Shown here one piece after another: positions 18,522 through 26,729 of a stretch of DNA of 64,000 bases. Position 1 is the stretch's first letter. Every line of letters begins with the position of its first letter. The notes beneath the pieces are model-generated. The model worked only from the letters and a program-made list of their open reading frames with translations. It was not told the origin of the DNA and ran no database searches. This DNA comes from Streptomyces pluripotens. GTDB lineage: Bacteria > Actinomycetota > Actinomycetes > Streptomycetales > Streptomycetaceae. Location of the stretch: contig NZ_CP021080.1 in NCBI RefSeq assembly GCF_000802245.2, forward strand, positions 5,084,001 through 5,148,000, in the 5' to 3' direction. A program made the translations under genes and the position numbers.

Positions 18522-19278
18522 GCTGCACCTGCCGCCAGCCGGCCCGGAAGCTCAGGTTCGAGTTCGGGAGGTACGGGGCCGGGGTCGCAAGCTTCTTCGC
18601 GTACTGGGGCTCGTTCGTGATCTTCCAGGCGCCATCCTCGTACTTCAGGATCAGGTGCGTTTCCTGGTCCTTGAACGGGTCGGTGTCCGGGCTTCCGTCC
18701 GCCTTCGTCGCATACCGGTCGTAGTTGAGCCAGACCTGGACGATCTTTCCGGTCTGGTCGAGTGAGTTGGGCACGACGGCGTTCACGTTGGTGGTGAAGG
18801 TGATTCCGGCGGGTGTCCCGCCGGACGGCGGAAGGCCGGCATCCTCGCGCAGCTTGCGCACCTCGGAGACCTGCTGGTCCACGTAGCTCGGGTCGTCCTT
18901 GGACACGATCGATTCCAGCTGCTGGCGGGCCTTCTGGTCGTCCAGGAAGGCGAACTCCTCCCAGAAGTACACGGCTGTGCTGATCGCGCCCACGGGACCG
19001 CGGCTGAAGCCGGTCGAGAGCCCGTCCTTCTGGCCGGTGGGCTTTTCGAGCACGAGCGGCCTGACCTTCGCGGGCGTGTAGCCCTTGTAGCCATCCGTGC
19101 CGGACGGAGTGGGCTTGGTCGACGGTGCCCCCGACGGCGACGACTTGGCGGACGGTTTGTCGTCTCCGCCGATCAGGGTCGCCGCGGTGATGCCCCCGCC
19201 GACCAGGGCGCCGACCACCAGAACGCCAATCGCGGCGAGTGTGAGCCGGGCCCTGGTGGTCTTGCTGTCGCTCACCAC
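18511..19278 (-). CDS. TcpC/VirB8-like conjugation protein
   Basis: 255 aa. One N-terminal membrane segment (about 12-35) is followed by a Ser/Pro linker and an extracytoplasmic domain with an NTF2-like feel, ending in LILKYEDGAWKITNEP, typical of VirB8/TcpC folds. Such proteins bridge the inner-membrane channel and the cell wall. The gene starts 7 bp after the small membrane protein and overlaps the next gene. Confidence 0.8.
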   Translation of the reverse strand: MVSDSKTTRARLTLAAIGVLVVGALVGGGITAATLIGGDDKPSAKSSPSGAPSTKPTPSGTDGYKGYTPAKVRPLVLEKPTGQKDGLSTGFSRGPVGAISTAVYFWEEFAFLDDQKARQQLESIVSKDDPSYVDQQVSEVRKLREDAGLPPSGGTPAGITFTTNVNAVVPNSLDQTGKIVQVWLNYDRYATKADGSPDTDPFKDQETHLILKYEDGAWKITNEPQYAKKLATPAPYLPNSNLSFRAGWRQVQHAG

Positions 19279-19285
19279 GGAAACC

Positions 19286-19615
19286 TCACTTGGTCATGTT
19301 GTAGAAGGTGCCCACGAGTGCGGCGGTGACGCCGATTCCGCCGGCGCCGAACAGGCTCCAGAGGATGGCCTGCTTGCCGCGCGCGGCCAGGGCCGCGCGC
19401 TCGCTGTTGTGGCCGACGGCGACGGCGGCCCAGCCGAGGAGTCCACCGAGCACGGCGCCGGCCAGACCGAGTCCGGCAGTCCAGTTCAGGATCGTCTGCA
19501 CGGGCTTGTTGACGTCGTCGGGGATCGACGGGGTGACTCCGGGGACCGGGCCGGCGAGAGTGTGCCAGTTGGGGTCCGTGGCGACGGTGTGCAAAGTGGT
19601 CAGGATCTGGCTCAT
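19286..19615 (-). CDS. Small two-segment membrane protein, VirB2-like position
   Basis: 109 aa with two hydrophobic segments (WTAGLGLAGAVLGGLLGWAA and LWSLFGAGGIGVTAALVG) joined by a basic loop. Size, topology and place ahead of TcpC and VirB6 match the VirB2/pilin-like small proteins (DUF6112-like) of actinobacterial type IV clusters. No classical signal peptide is seen. The pilin assignment is inferred. Confidence 0.75.
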   Translation of the reverse strand: MSQILTTLHTVATDPNWHTLAGPVPGVTPSIPDDVNKPVQTILNWTAGLGLAGAVLGGLLGWAAVAVGHNSERAALAARGKQAILWSLFGAGGIGVTAALVGTFYNMTK

Positions 19616-19628
19616 GTCCGATTCCTCG

Positions 19629-20537
19629 TCAAGAAGCTGGTACTGCGGGCGGGAGCGGCGCCGGCTGTGGCGCGTCCGGCAAGGGCTCGCCCCATGCGGC
19701 GTGTGCCGCGTCGAGAACGGCCCTGGTGAGCTGGGCTGCTGCCTGACGCGTGCGGGTGCGCAGGCGGGCAGCCATCAGCCCGTGGGCGCGAATGTGCGGG
19801 TCATAGGGCAGGTGCACCACAGCGGCGGTGCGGGCGGTGAGCATGGTGGCTCCGGCCCGGACCGGGGCGGGCGGGCGGCCGTCACCCGTGGCCACCAGCA
19901 CGACGACCGTGCGGTTCAGGGGCATCCCTTCGGCGTGGAGCGCCATCACTGCCTGCTGCAGGGCCTGAACGCCGTCGGTCGTTGCAGCCGCGCACACCAC
20001 GGGCACCGCATAGGGGAGGCCATACCAGCCACGTGTCAGACCCAGCTCACCGGCACAGCGGGCAGCGAGGATGTCGTGGGCGAGCGGGTGCACGGTGTCG
20101 GCGACGACCGCCTGCCATCCGCCGATCGCAGCCAGCTGGTACCACGCGGCCGGCGGCTCAGGCAGTGTGAGCGGCTGCGCGTGCCACTCCCGTCCGTCTG
20201 CCAGCACCTGCCACCGGGCGCCGTTGACCCCGGCAGCGGTCGCGCATGCCTGCTGCACTGCTGTGCGGGTCAGAGGCTGATCGGGCGGCAGCGCGGCCAG
20301 TCCGTCCGCGCCCTGCTCGGCGACCCGGACTGGCCACGGGGACGACAGGCGTGGTGCGAGGTCGAGTAGCACGGTGGGCCCGCTGGCGGCGAGTCCGGCG
20401 GCCAACAGGCTCGCCACGGTGCTACGTCCGCTACCGCCGGTAGCAGCCATCACTGGCACAGCGAGCCGCGCCCCTGCGGGCAGTACCGGAGCGGCAACAG
20501 GCTGTTTTTTGCCCACTCTTACCCCCGTACGTTCCAT
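19629..20537 (-). CDS. ParA/MinD-like P-loop ATPase, first gene of the conjugation operon
   Basis: 302 aa, ATG at 20535-20537. The deviant Walker A lies in PVMAATGGSGRSTVASLLAA (residues about 28-47); a TVLLDLAPR segment follows. The second half is Ala-rich with conserved DPHIRAHGL-like residues. ParA-type ATPases position plasmids or secretion complexes; this one heads the operon of type IV components (14 bp spacing to the next gene), so it may position the transfer machine. Confidence 0.8.
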   Translation of the reverse strand: MERTGVRVGKKQPVAAPVLPAGARLAVPVMAATGGSGRSTVASLLAAGLAASGPTVLLDLAPRLSSPWPVRVAEQGADGLAALPPDQPLTRTAVQQACATAAGVNGARWQVLADGREWHAQPLTLPEPPAAWYQLAAIGGWQAVVADTVHPLAHDILAARCAGELGLTRGWYGLPYAVPVVCAAATTDGVQALQQAVMALHAEGMPLNRTVVVLVATGDGRPPAPVRAGATMLTARTAAVVHLPYDPHIRAHGLMAARLRTRTRQAAAQLTRAVLDAAHAAWGEPLPDAPQPAPLPPAVPAS

Positions 20538-20771
20538 TCGGCGTTTGCGCGGGTTAATCGCGCGCTCCCGCCGTAACCAACATCCCCCGACTGGAACCTT
20601 ACATGCGCAACTAGCGTGCCCTACAAGGGAGATTCACCCGTCACATTGATATGCGGCGATGGCGTACTGTCACACATCATCACGCATGCATTCGGACACC
20701 GGTTCCCATGCCGGAGTCCGAGATTCAGATTTGAGGGAGCAAATCTGAATGCAGGTCAGGAGGGGGACCGC
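20538..20771. promoter_or_regulatory. Divergent regulatory region of the conjugation module
   Basis: 234 bp between the ParA-like gene (minus) and the muralytic enzyme gene (plus), so it should contain the promoters for both halves of the module. It includes the 11-bp inverted repeat at 20723-20750. I could not place -35/-10 boxes with confidence. Confidence 0.5.
20723..20750. promoter_or_regulatory. Perfect 11-bp inverted repeat, candidate operator
   Basis: attcagatttg, 6-bp spacer agggag, then caaatctgaat. Unusually AT-rich for the region and 21 bp before the start of the muralytic enzyme gene. The symmetry fits a dimeric repressor site; because it is transcribed close to the ribosome site it could alternatively act as an RNA hairpin. 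Confidence 0.6.
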
Positions 20772-21869
20772 ATGAAGGGCAAGACGGGGGCAAAGTGGCT
20801 ACTGGCCCTGGGGCTCGGGTTCGTCATGACCCCCGTGGCACTCGGCCTTGGCCTCGTGCTGCTGATCGCCACGTTCTCCGACGACAACAGCAGTAACGTC
20901 GCCAACCCGATCAACGGCCTGCGCATCGGCGGCAAGGACGGAGTACCGCCGCAGTACGCCCCACTCATCATGCAGGCGGCCGCCGACTGCCCCGGGCTGT
21001 CACCGGGCGTGCTGGCGGCCCAACTGATGCAGGAGAGCGGCTTCAACCCGAACCCGCCCCCGAGCGGCGCCGGCGCTCAAGGGATAGCCCAGTTCATACC
21101 CGGAACCTGGGAGACATGGGGCGTTGACGGCAACCACGACGGCAAGAAGGACGTGCTCGACCCCGAGGACGCCATTCCGGCGCAGGGAAAATTCATGTGC
21201 TACCTGCTCAAGAAGGCGAAAGAGCACCCCGATTACAACGGGGCGCCGATCGAACTGGCGCTGGCCGGCTACAACGCAGGCTTCCAACGCGTCGAGGAGT
21301 TCCACGGGGTACCGCCGCGCAGTTTTGCCGGCGGACAGACCTACGACTACGTGCAGAACATCATGGCCATGTCGGTCAGGTTCTCCGCGCCCGCGCCGAG
21401 CGAGGACGGCACACTCCCAGCCGGGTACGAACTGCCCGACGGCACCCCCCAGCAAGTCCGCGTCGCGGTCGCCTGGGCTCTGAAACAGCGCGGCGGCTGG
21501 TACCAACTCGGCGGTGACTGCACCGACGCGCTCGGCAAGGATCCGGCCCACTGGTGCGACTGCTCCTCGCTGATGCAACAGGCCTACAAGGCGGCCGGGA
21601 TAGACATCCCACGCGTCACCTACGACCAGGTCAACATCGGAAAGCAGGTCGACATCGACCACCCCAAGCCCGGTGACCTGGTGTTCAATCCCGGCTCCGA
21701 CGGCTCCGACGCCAGCCCCGGACACGTGGCCATGTACATCGGAGACGGAATGATCATCGAAGCCCCGCACACCGGAGTGAAGACCCGGATCGTCACGTAC
21801 AGCAGCTGGCGCAACTCCACCAGCTACATGACCCGCATCACCGCAGTCCGCCGTGTGGTGGACTGGTGA
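20772..21869 (+). CDS. Membrane-anchored transglycosylase/NlpC-P60 peptidoglycan hydrolase (VirB1-like)
   Basis: 365 aa. One N-terminal membrane segment (about 9-35). Residues about 65-190 form a lytic transglycosylase/lysozyme-like domain with the catalytic Glu in LMQESGFNP and the AQGIAQFIPGTW motif. Residues about 225-360 form an NlpC/P60 domain with catalytic Cys in WCDCSSLMQ and His in PGHVAMYIGDG. It would open the wall locally for the transfer channel. ATG 20772 has GGAGGGGGA just upstream; earlier in-frame starts add non-conserved sequence. Confidence 0.92.
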   Translation: MKGKTGAKWLLALGLGFVMTPVALGLGLVLLIATFSDDNSSNVANPINGLRIGGKDGVPPQYAPLIMQAAADCPGLSPGVLAAQLMQESGFNPNPPPSGAGAQGIAQFIPGTWETWGVDGNHDGKKDVLDPEDAIPAQGKFMCYLLKKAKEHPDYNGAPIELALAGYNAGFQRVEEFHGVPPRSFAGGQTYDYVQNIMAMSVRFSAPAPSEDGTLPAGYELPDGTPQQVRVAVAWALKQRGGWYQLGGDCTDALGKDPAHWCDCSSLMQQAYKAAGIDIPRVTYDQVNIGKQVDIDHPKPGDLVFNPGSDGSDASPGHVAMYIGDGMIIEAPHTGVKTRIVTYSSWRNSTSYMTRITAVRRVVDW

Positions 21870-22450
21870 CGCTCGCACCAAAACAGGGGAGACCGCCCAT
21901 GCCCGAGCCACTCTTTCGCCCCTGGGGTACCGTGACACCGGAGTTCTGGACCGCATCCCCTCCCGGCGCCGTGGGTGCCCCACAGAGCCAGGCTCCCGAG
22001 ACACTGCGGGCTCGCCTCGCCAAGGTCGCGGAAGTTGCGCAGGGAGGCCGCCTGGAGGACGCGACTGCGCTTGCTGCTCAGCTGGACCAAGATGTCACCG
22101 TCGAGTACGGCGAGGCGCACCTGCATACCCTCCAGGTACGCGAAGTGCGCGGATACCTTGCAGCGCTGATGGGTAATCACGCGACAGGCTTGTCCTGGTA
22201 TCTGCACGCCATGCAGCTCCGGGTCACTATCCAGGGCCCGAAGCATCCGGACGTCGAGGCGGCCACCCGCCGGGCCTACAGCCTGTGGCGAGCCATGCCG
22301 CCGGACAGCGACCGGCAGCGGCTGGGTACCGAGCTGCTGACGATTGCCTCCGACATCCACGGCACCGACTCGTTGATCGTCCGACGTATCCGCGAGCGGC
22401 TGTACTCCCTGATGCTTGCGCCTGCAACCGGGACGGCTCAGCTGGACTGA
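21866..22450 (+). CDS. Unknown protein with TPR-like helices, coupled to the muralytic enzyme
   Basis: 194 aa, GTG start overlapping the previous stop by 4 bp. The middle (GRLEDATALAAQLDQDVTVEYG followed by a GNHATGLSWYLHAM-type helix pair) looks like tetratricopeptide-type helical repeats of the kind seen beside actinobacterial signalling proteins. No membrane segment. Probably cytoplasmic; role unknown. Confidence 0.75.
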   Translation: MTLAPKQGRPPMPEPLFRPWGTVTPEFWTASPPGAVGAPQSQAPETLRARLAKVAEVAQGGRLEDATALAAQLDQDVTVEYGEAHLHTLQVREVRGYLAALMGNHATGLSWYLHAMQLRVTIQGPKHPDVEAATRRAYSLWRAMPPDSDRQRLGTELLTIASDIHGTDSLIVRRIRERLYSLMLAPATGTAQLD

Positions 22451-22552
22451 GTACGAGAAGGCGGCCGAGCCATGGGCAGATGACTCAGAGCAGTGCGGCG
22501 AGCAGGGCATGAACCCTGAGGTTCCCACCGAAAGGGCCCAGGAGTCCGCAAG

Positions 22553-22831
22553 ATGCAGGCCGACCTCAAGGAGCAGAGCGCCAGGAAGGCCGCGGAGAGG
22601 ACCGTGCCTGAGCAGGGTGGTGAGAGGGAAAGCGGCCGTACCCGGGGCAGTCGCAGTGCTGGTGTCCAGAGCAAACTCGGCGCCATGCGTGCCAGGTCCG
22701 AGCGACCTGCTCAGGCACAGGGTCGTTCCACCGGCCAGACCCAGCAGAACGAGTCCCCGGCACAGGGCCGGAACTGGGACGCGCAACAGAACCCCCGTCG
22801 TACCGGTCGTCAGCAGTGCCCCGAGCGCTGA
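22553..22831 (+). CDS. Small hydrophilic basic protein
   Basis: 92 aa, almost entirely charged and polar (Arg, Gln, Glu, Ser rich), probably disordered. ATG 22553 has CAGGAG about 9 bp upstream. No motif is recognised. It follows the conjugation genes on the same strand with a 102-bp gap. It could be a real accessory gene or a chance ORF. Confidence 0.45.
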   Translation: MQADLKEQSARKAAERTVPEQGGERESGRTRGSRSAGVQSKLGAMRARSERPAQAQGRSTGQTQQNESPAQGRNWDAQQNPRRTGRQQCPER

Positions 22832-22858
22832 CGGTGGCTCGGGGCCGCGCGCCCGGTG

Positions 22859-23383
22859 TCAGCTGCTGGTGGGGTAGGCGATCAGGTTCGAACCGTCCTG
22901 GTCCAGGGCCAGGCCAGCCGACTCGTTGACGAGAATCGGCGCGATGCCCGGGTTCGGCAGATCCTTGCCGGTGCGTGCGTCCAGGGCGACCGAGCCGTGG
23001 TCGGTCGTGCCGTAGACCCTGCCGTGCCAGGCCGCTGTGACCTTCGGGGCGATGCGGTCGGCCTGCTGGTCGGGGAGCCGCCACAGATCCTTGCCCGTGG
23101 AGGCGTCCAGACCGTAGGCGACCTGCGACTCCGCTCCCATCCCGGAACACACCAGAGCGCTGCGATCGTCGTAGTCGCACTCGGAGCCGGCCAGGTCCGC
23201 GGGCATCGTGCGCACGGTGCGCCCGGATCCGGCGTCCACGAGGCGGTCGTAGGAGTGCCCCCTGTCGTAGTCCTTGCCGGAGACGCGCACCAAGCGGGGG
23301 CCGGCGGGGACGATGCTCATGTCGTAGCTGTGCGTTCCCCGCCAGCGGAGTTTGCCAGTGGTGAGGTCGTATCCGGCGGGATG
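22859..23383 (-). pseudogene. 3' part of PQQ-propeller lipoprotein gene, separated by an IS
   Basis: On the minus strand it begins HPAGYDL and continues through repeats such as YGLDASTGKDLW and VALDARTGKDL, typical PQQ-like propeller blades, ending ...AYPTSS. The 5' part lies at 24904-25721. The IS at 23384-24903 sits between them with GGGATG on both sides. The fragment contains an internal ATG (23320) but has lost its signal peptide. Confidence 0.85.
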
Positions 23384-23419
23384 CCGGTAGCTGTCAAGTC
23401 AAATGAAACGTATGTGCGG

Positions 23420-24487
23420 CTATGAGTTGTGTTGCTGTGGTTCACGCCGCCTGGCGGGGTCGTTGATCCATGCCTGCTGGGGAATCGTCGGTGGTGCGGG
23501 GCGGCGGTTGAAGCGTTCGGGATGCTGCTCGAAGGCGGCTGTGAGGGTGGCCGCCCGCTGCTCGCGGACGAGTTCGGCGGTGCCGAAGTGGACGCTGGCG
23601 GGGGTGTGGTAGCCGATCCCGGAATGCCTGTGCACGTGGTTGTAGTGCGAGATGAACGCGTCCATCCACTCCCGCGCGTGGGCGAGGGAATCGAAGCGTT
23701 CTGGGTAGTCCGGCTGGTACTTCGTGGTGCGGAACTGGCTCTCGCTGAACGGGTTGTCGTTGCTGACCCTGGGCCTGGAGTGGCTACGGGTCACGCCGAG
23801 GTCGAGGAGCATCTGGGAGACCTGCTTGGACGTCATGGAGGTGCCGCGGTCGGCGTGCACGGTGTGCGGCACGATCCCGTTGCGGTCGATCGCCTCACGG
23901 ATCAACTCCTCGGCCCGCGCGGCGGATTCGGCCGCCTCGACGGTGTGGCCGACGGCGTAGCGGGAGTAGATGTCCAGGATGACGTAGCCGTGGTACCAGA
24001 TTCCCTTCGCCGGGCCGGCCAGGCGCGTGATGTCCCAACTCCATACCTGCGAGGGGCCGTCGGCCACGAGCTCGGGAACCGTGTGGGGCGGGTGGGTGGC
24101 CTGACGGCGGCGTTCACCGTCCTGCCCGGCCTCCTTCAGGATCCGGTACATGGTGCGCTCGGAGCAGTGATAGCGGCCGTCGTCCAGTTCCCGGGCGTAG
24201 ATCTGCGCGGGTGGCAGGTCCACGTACTCGGGCCGGTTCATCAGCTCCAGCACCGCCTGCCGCTCGGTGTCCGACAAGGCGTTGACCGGCGTGGGCCTCG
24301 GCGCCTTGGGTCTGGGCGGGGCCGGGTTCAGCCGCCGGTGATGGGTGGCCCGGGAGCGTCCGGCGATCCGGCACGCCGCCACGATGCCCAGGTACGGGGT
24401 CAGCTCCTCCACGGCCTCGTGGAGGAGCGGCTCCAGGGCGTCCTTCAGTCCGCGCTCTTGGAGAGTGCTTCCAAGAGCGCGTGTGTT
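23420..24487 (-). CDS. IS3-family transposase OrfB (copy 2)
   Basis: Same protein as at 3710-4777, reached by the same -1 frameshift site GGGAAAA (24487-24493 on the minus strand). Catalytic residues lie in WSWDIT, HADRGTSM and NDNPFSESQF. This copy has Arg after the first catalytic segment (DITRLAGP), the more usual residue, and so is the better candidate for an active transposase. Confidence 0.88.
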   Translation of the reverse strand, partial: NTRALGSTLQERGLKDALEPLLHEAVEELTPYLGIVAACRIAGRSRATHHRRLNPAPPRPKAPRPTPVNALSDTERQAVLELMNRPEYVDLPPAQIYARELDDGRYHCSERTMYRILKEAGQDGERRRQATHPPHTVPELVADGPSQVWSWDITRLAGPAKGIWYHGYVILDIYSRYAVGHTVEAAESAARAEELIREAIDRNGIVPHTVHADRGTSMTSKQVSQMLLDLGVTRSHSRPRVSNDNPFSESQFRTTKYQPDYPERFDSLAHAREWMDAFISHYNHVHRHSGIGYHTPASVHFGTAELVREQRAATLTAAFEQHPERFNRRPAPPTIPQQAWINDPARRREPQQHNS

Positions 24488-24828
24488 TTTCCCAGCACCT
24501 CCAGCGCGGCATCCCGCTTCGCAACCTCCTTCTCCAGCCGCTCCACCTGACGCCGCAGCTTGTCGTTCTCGGCCTCGGCGGGGTGCTTCTTCGGGCGGGT
24601 GGGGCTGGTGCGGTGGTCGGTCAGCTTCTCCAGCGCGCCGGCGTCTCTGGCCTGACGCCACTCGATGACGTGGGAGTGGTACAGCCTCTCCCGGCGCAGA
24701 ATCGCGCCCTTGTCTCCGGCGGGGGCGGCGTCGTACTCGGCGACGATGCGCAACTTGTACTCGGCCGAGAAGCGACGACGCTTCGGCCGCGGAGCGGGAA
24801 CCTGCTCGGAAGAATTGGTACGGGACAT
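24445..24828 (-). CDS. IS3-family transposase OrfA (copy 2)
   Basis: 127 aa, identical in protein sequence to the OrfA at 3369-3752, with N-terminal helix-turn-helix and C-terminal coiled coil; only a synonymous change (CGC/CGT) was seen. Confidence 0.88.
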   Translation of the reverse strand: MSRTNSSEQVPAPRPKRRRFSAEYKLRIVAEYDAAPAGDKGAILRRERLYHSHVIEWRQARDAGALEKLTDHRTSPTRPKKHPAEAENDKLRRQVERLEKEVAKRDAALEVLGKTHALLEALSKSAD

Positions 24829-24903
24829 GCGGATGGGTGCTCCTGTCGTGCACGCCCACAATATCTGATCATTTCAGGGCGTCTCACCCAACGGTGTCAG
24901 AGA

Positions 24904-25721
24904 GGGATGCTGGTCGACGTCGGTGGTGTCATCGAGGGCCGTACCCACCACGGAGCCACCTCCCGCCAGCGCACTTGCCTGGAACTGGTCGATGGTCCAT
25001 ATCTGGAGGGAGCTGTTCAGATCGATGCCGTACGCCATGGCGTGATCGCCGCTTTGCGTGGAGACGCGCACCACGGCGACACCCCCCCCTCCGCGCCCAC
25101 GATGGATGTCCGGAGATCGGAATAGACATCGTCCCAGTGCGGCGGGCGAAGCGTAAGCCGCCATATGAGCTTCCCTGTTGCCGCGTTGACCCCGGTGACC
25201 TCCACGACCGTGTGGTCCGCCTGGGTTCCCGTGCCGGTCTGCTGCACCACGAACGGCGTGATCACGGTCTCGGTTCCGCGTGCGGTGGCCAGTACCGGGG
25301 CCGAGGCGAGGACGGTGTCGGCCCATCCGTCGCCCGAGCCCACCGGCATCCCCTGGGGTGTGACCGTGGTCGTGATCTGCCCGGTCGCGGTGTCCACGGC
25401 CTGCAGCCGGTCGGTGGTTGCGATGAACGCGGTACCGCGGTACAGGGCCACCGACGGATTGCTCATCAAAGTGCCGCCCGCGGACAGCCGTCCGGCGACG
25501 GCCGTCTCCGGCATCGTCCTGCCGTGGCCGACGGCGAAGGTCGTCGGCGGATCGTGCACGGGCCGCGGCGTCGGAGACGCACTGTCGGCCGTTGCCGATG
25601 GTGTTGTCTTTGCGTGTTCCCCGCTGCTGCCGTTGCCTGCGCAACCCGACAGGGTGCACAGCACGACGGCCGCCGCGCAGGTCCATCGCCTGGACACCCT
25701 AGGAGTTCGCTCGCGGAACAC
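24904..25721 (-). pseudogene. 5' part of PQQ-propeller lipoprotein gene, IS-truncated and frameshifted
   Basis: Begins with a lipoprotein signal peptide: basic N-terminus, hydrophobic core and lipobox LSGC with Cys27, then a Ser/Pro/Thr linker and propeller blades (AVDTATGQITTTVTPQG). After VGAEGG the frame is lost at a run of eight G on the minus strand (25082-25089). Adding one or removing two G restores the match to the paralogue fragment at 2774-3293. The frame then runs to DQHP, where the IS enters. Whether the frameshift is real or a sequencing error cannot be told here. Confidence 0.82.
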
Positions 25722-25952
25722 CCTGCCCCCACTCTGTGAACACGTCAGAACAACCGCAGCCGATCATTGCAGGGGAAGGATGCATACGCGAACTAGTCTG
25801 GGCCTCCCGCCACTTGAGGGCCAGTCGCCCCAGCCGTACTGACGTCCAACGACCGGCGAATTACAGACTGTTGCGATACAACCACGCGCGATAGCCTGTC
25901 CGGTGCCTTTTGCGGCACATCCGGCGACACACGAGGGGCACCGAGGGGGATC
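25722..25952. promoter_or_regulatory. Divergent intergenic region upstream of the methyltransferase-NACHT operon
   Basis: 231 bp between the divergent lipoprotein gene and the four-gene operon starting at 25953. The operon's promoter must lie here; a GAGGGGCACCGAGGGGGATC stretch supplies the ribosome site. No clear -35/-10 or operator symmetry was seen. Confidence 0.4.
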
Positions 25953-26729
25953 GTGGAGCGGCGCGACGTGCGAGGGCACTACGACGAGCTGGCGGCCGAG
26001 TACGACGAGTACTGGATCTACGGTCCGCACTATGTTCCCTGGATGTCCAGCCGGATCGCCGAGGCGCTGCGGCTCGCCCCCAGGGACCGGATCGCCGACG
26101 TAGGCTCCGGGACGGGCCTGTTCGCCAGTGAAGTGGCCAACCAGCTCAGGCCTCGCCATCCCATTCTGTGCGTCGACCCGTCCGAGGCCATGCTCAGTCA
26201 GCTCGGCACCCCGCCTCCGGCAGATCTGACACCGATCGTTGCGTCCGCCGAGGACATCGCGGAAGGGCGTACTCGTCTGCCGTACGAGCAGCTCGATGCG
26301 ATGTGGCTGAAAGAGTCGGTGCATCACGTGGCCGATCCGGCACACACGCTCCGCGGCCTGGCTGACCGGCTGGCGCCCGGAGGCCGGCTGCTGGTGGTCA
26401 TGCTCCCGGCCACCATCCAGTACCCGCTGTTCAAGGCAGCCCTTGCGCGCTTCGAGGAGTTGCAGCCGGACCCGGCCGTCATCGAAGGACATCTGCGTGC
26501 GGCTGGCCTGGAAGCCAGTCTCAGCTACGTCGAGCATGAGCTGCGCATCGACCGGGACAAGTACCTCGGCATGGTGCGCGCCCGCTACATGTCCCTGCTC
26601 TCCACCTTCAGCGACAGCGAGATCGAGAAGGGCATCGAAGAGATGCGCATCGCTCACCCAGAGCCCGAGCTGGTCTTTCCCGACCGATTCGCGTTCATCC
26701 TCGGACGTCGACGTGGGGAGTCCGTGTGA
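25953..26729 (+). CDS. Class I SAM-dependent methyltransferase, first gene of NACHT operon
   Basis: 258 aa, GTG start. The Rossmann motif I is IADVGSGTGLF (about residues 48-58), the acidic motif II CVDPSEAMLSQ follows, and the family resembles the UbiE/Methyltransf_11 group acting on small molecules or proteins rather than DNA (no DPPY/NPPY motif). It overlaps the NACHT gene by 4 bp, so the two are translationally coupled. Possible roles are modification of a partner protein or synthesis of a signal; the substrate is unknown. Confidence 0.88.
   Translation: MERRDVRGHYDELAAEYDEYWIYGPHYVPWMSSRIAEALRLAPRDRIADVGSGTGLFASEVANQLRPRHPILCVDPSEAMLSQLGTPPPADLTPIVASAEDIAEGRTRLPYEQLDAMWLKESVHHVADPAHTLRGLADRLAPGGRLLVVMLPATIQYPLFKAALARFEELQPDPAVIEGHLRAAGLEASLSYVEHELRIDRDKYLGMVRARYMSLLSTFSDSEIEKGIEEMRIAHPEPELVFPDRFAFILGRRRGESV

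Larger units (their letters stand above)
23384..24903 (-). mobile_element. IS3-family insertion sequence (about 1.52 kb), copy 2, inverted
   Basis: Reverse complement of the element at 3294-4813. GGGATG at 23378-23383 is repeated at 24904-24909 (GGGATGC if the first base of the element is shared), a direct duplication of the target, so this is a simple insertion into the lipoprotein gene. Its two ORFs are intact. Confidence 0.9.
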
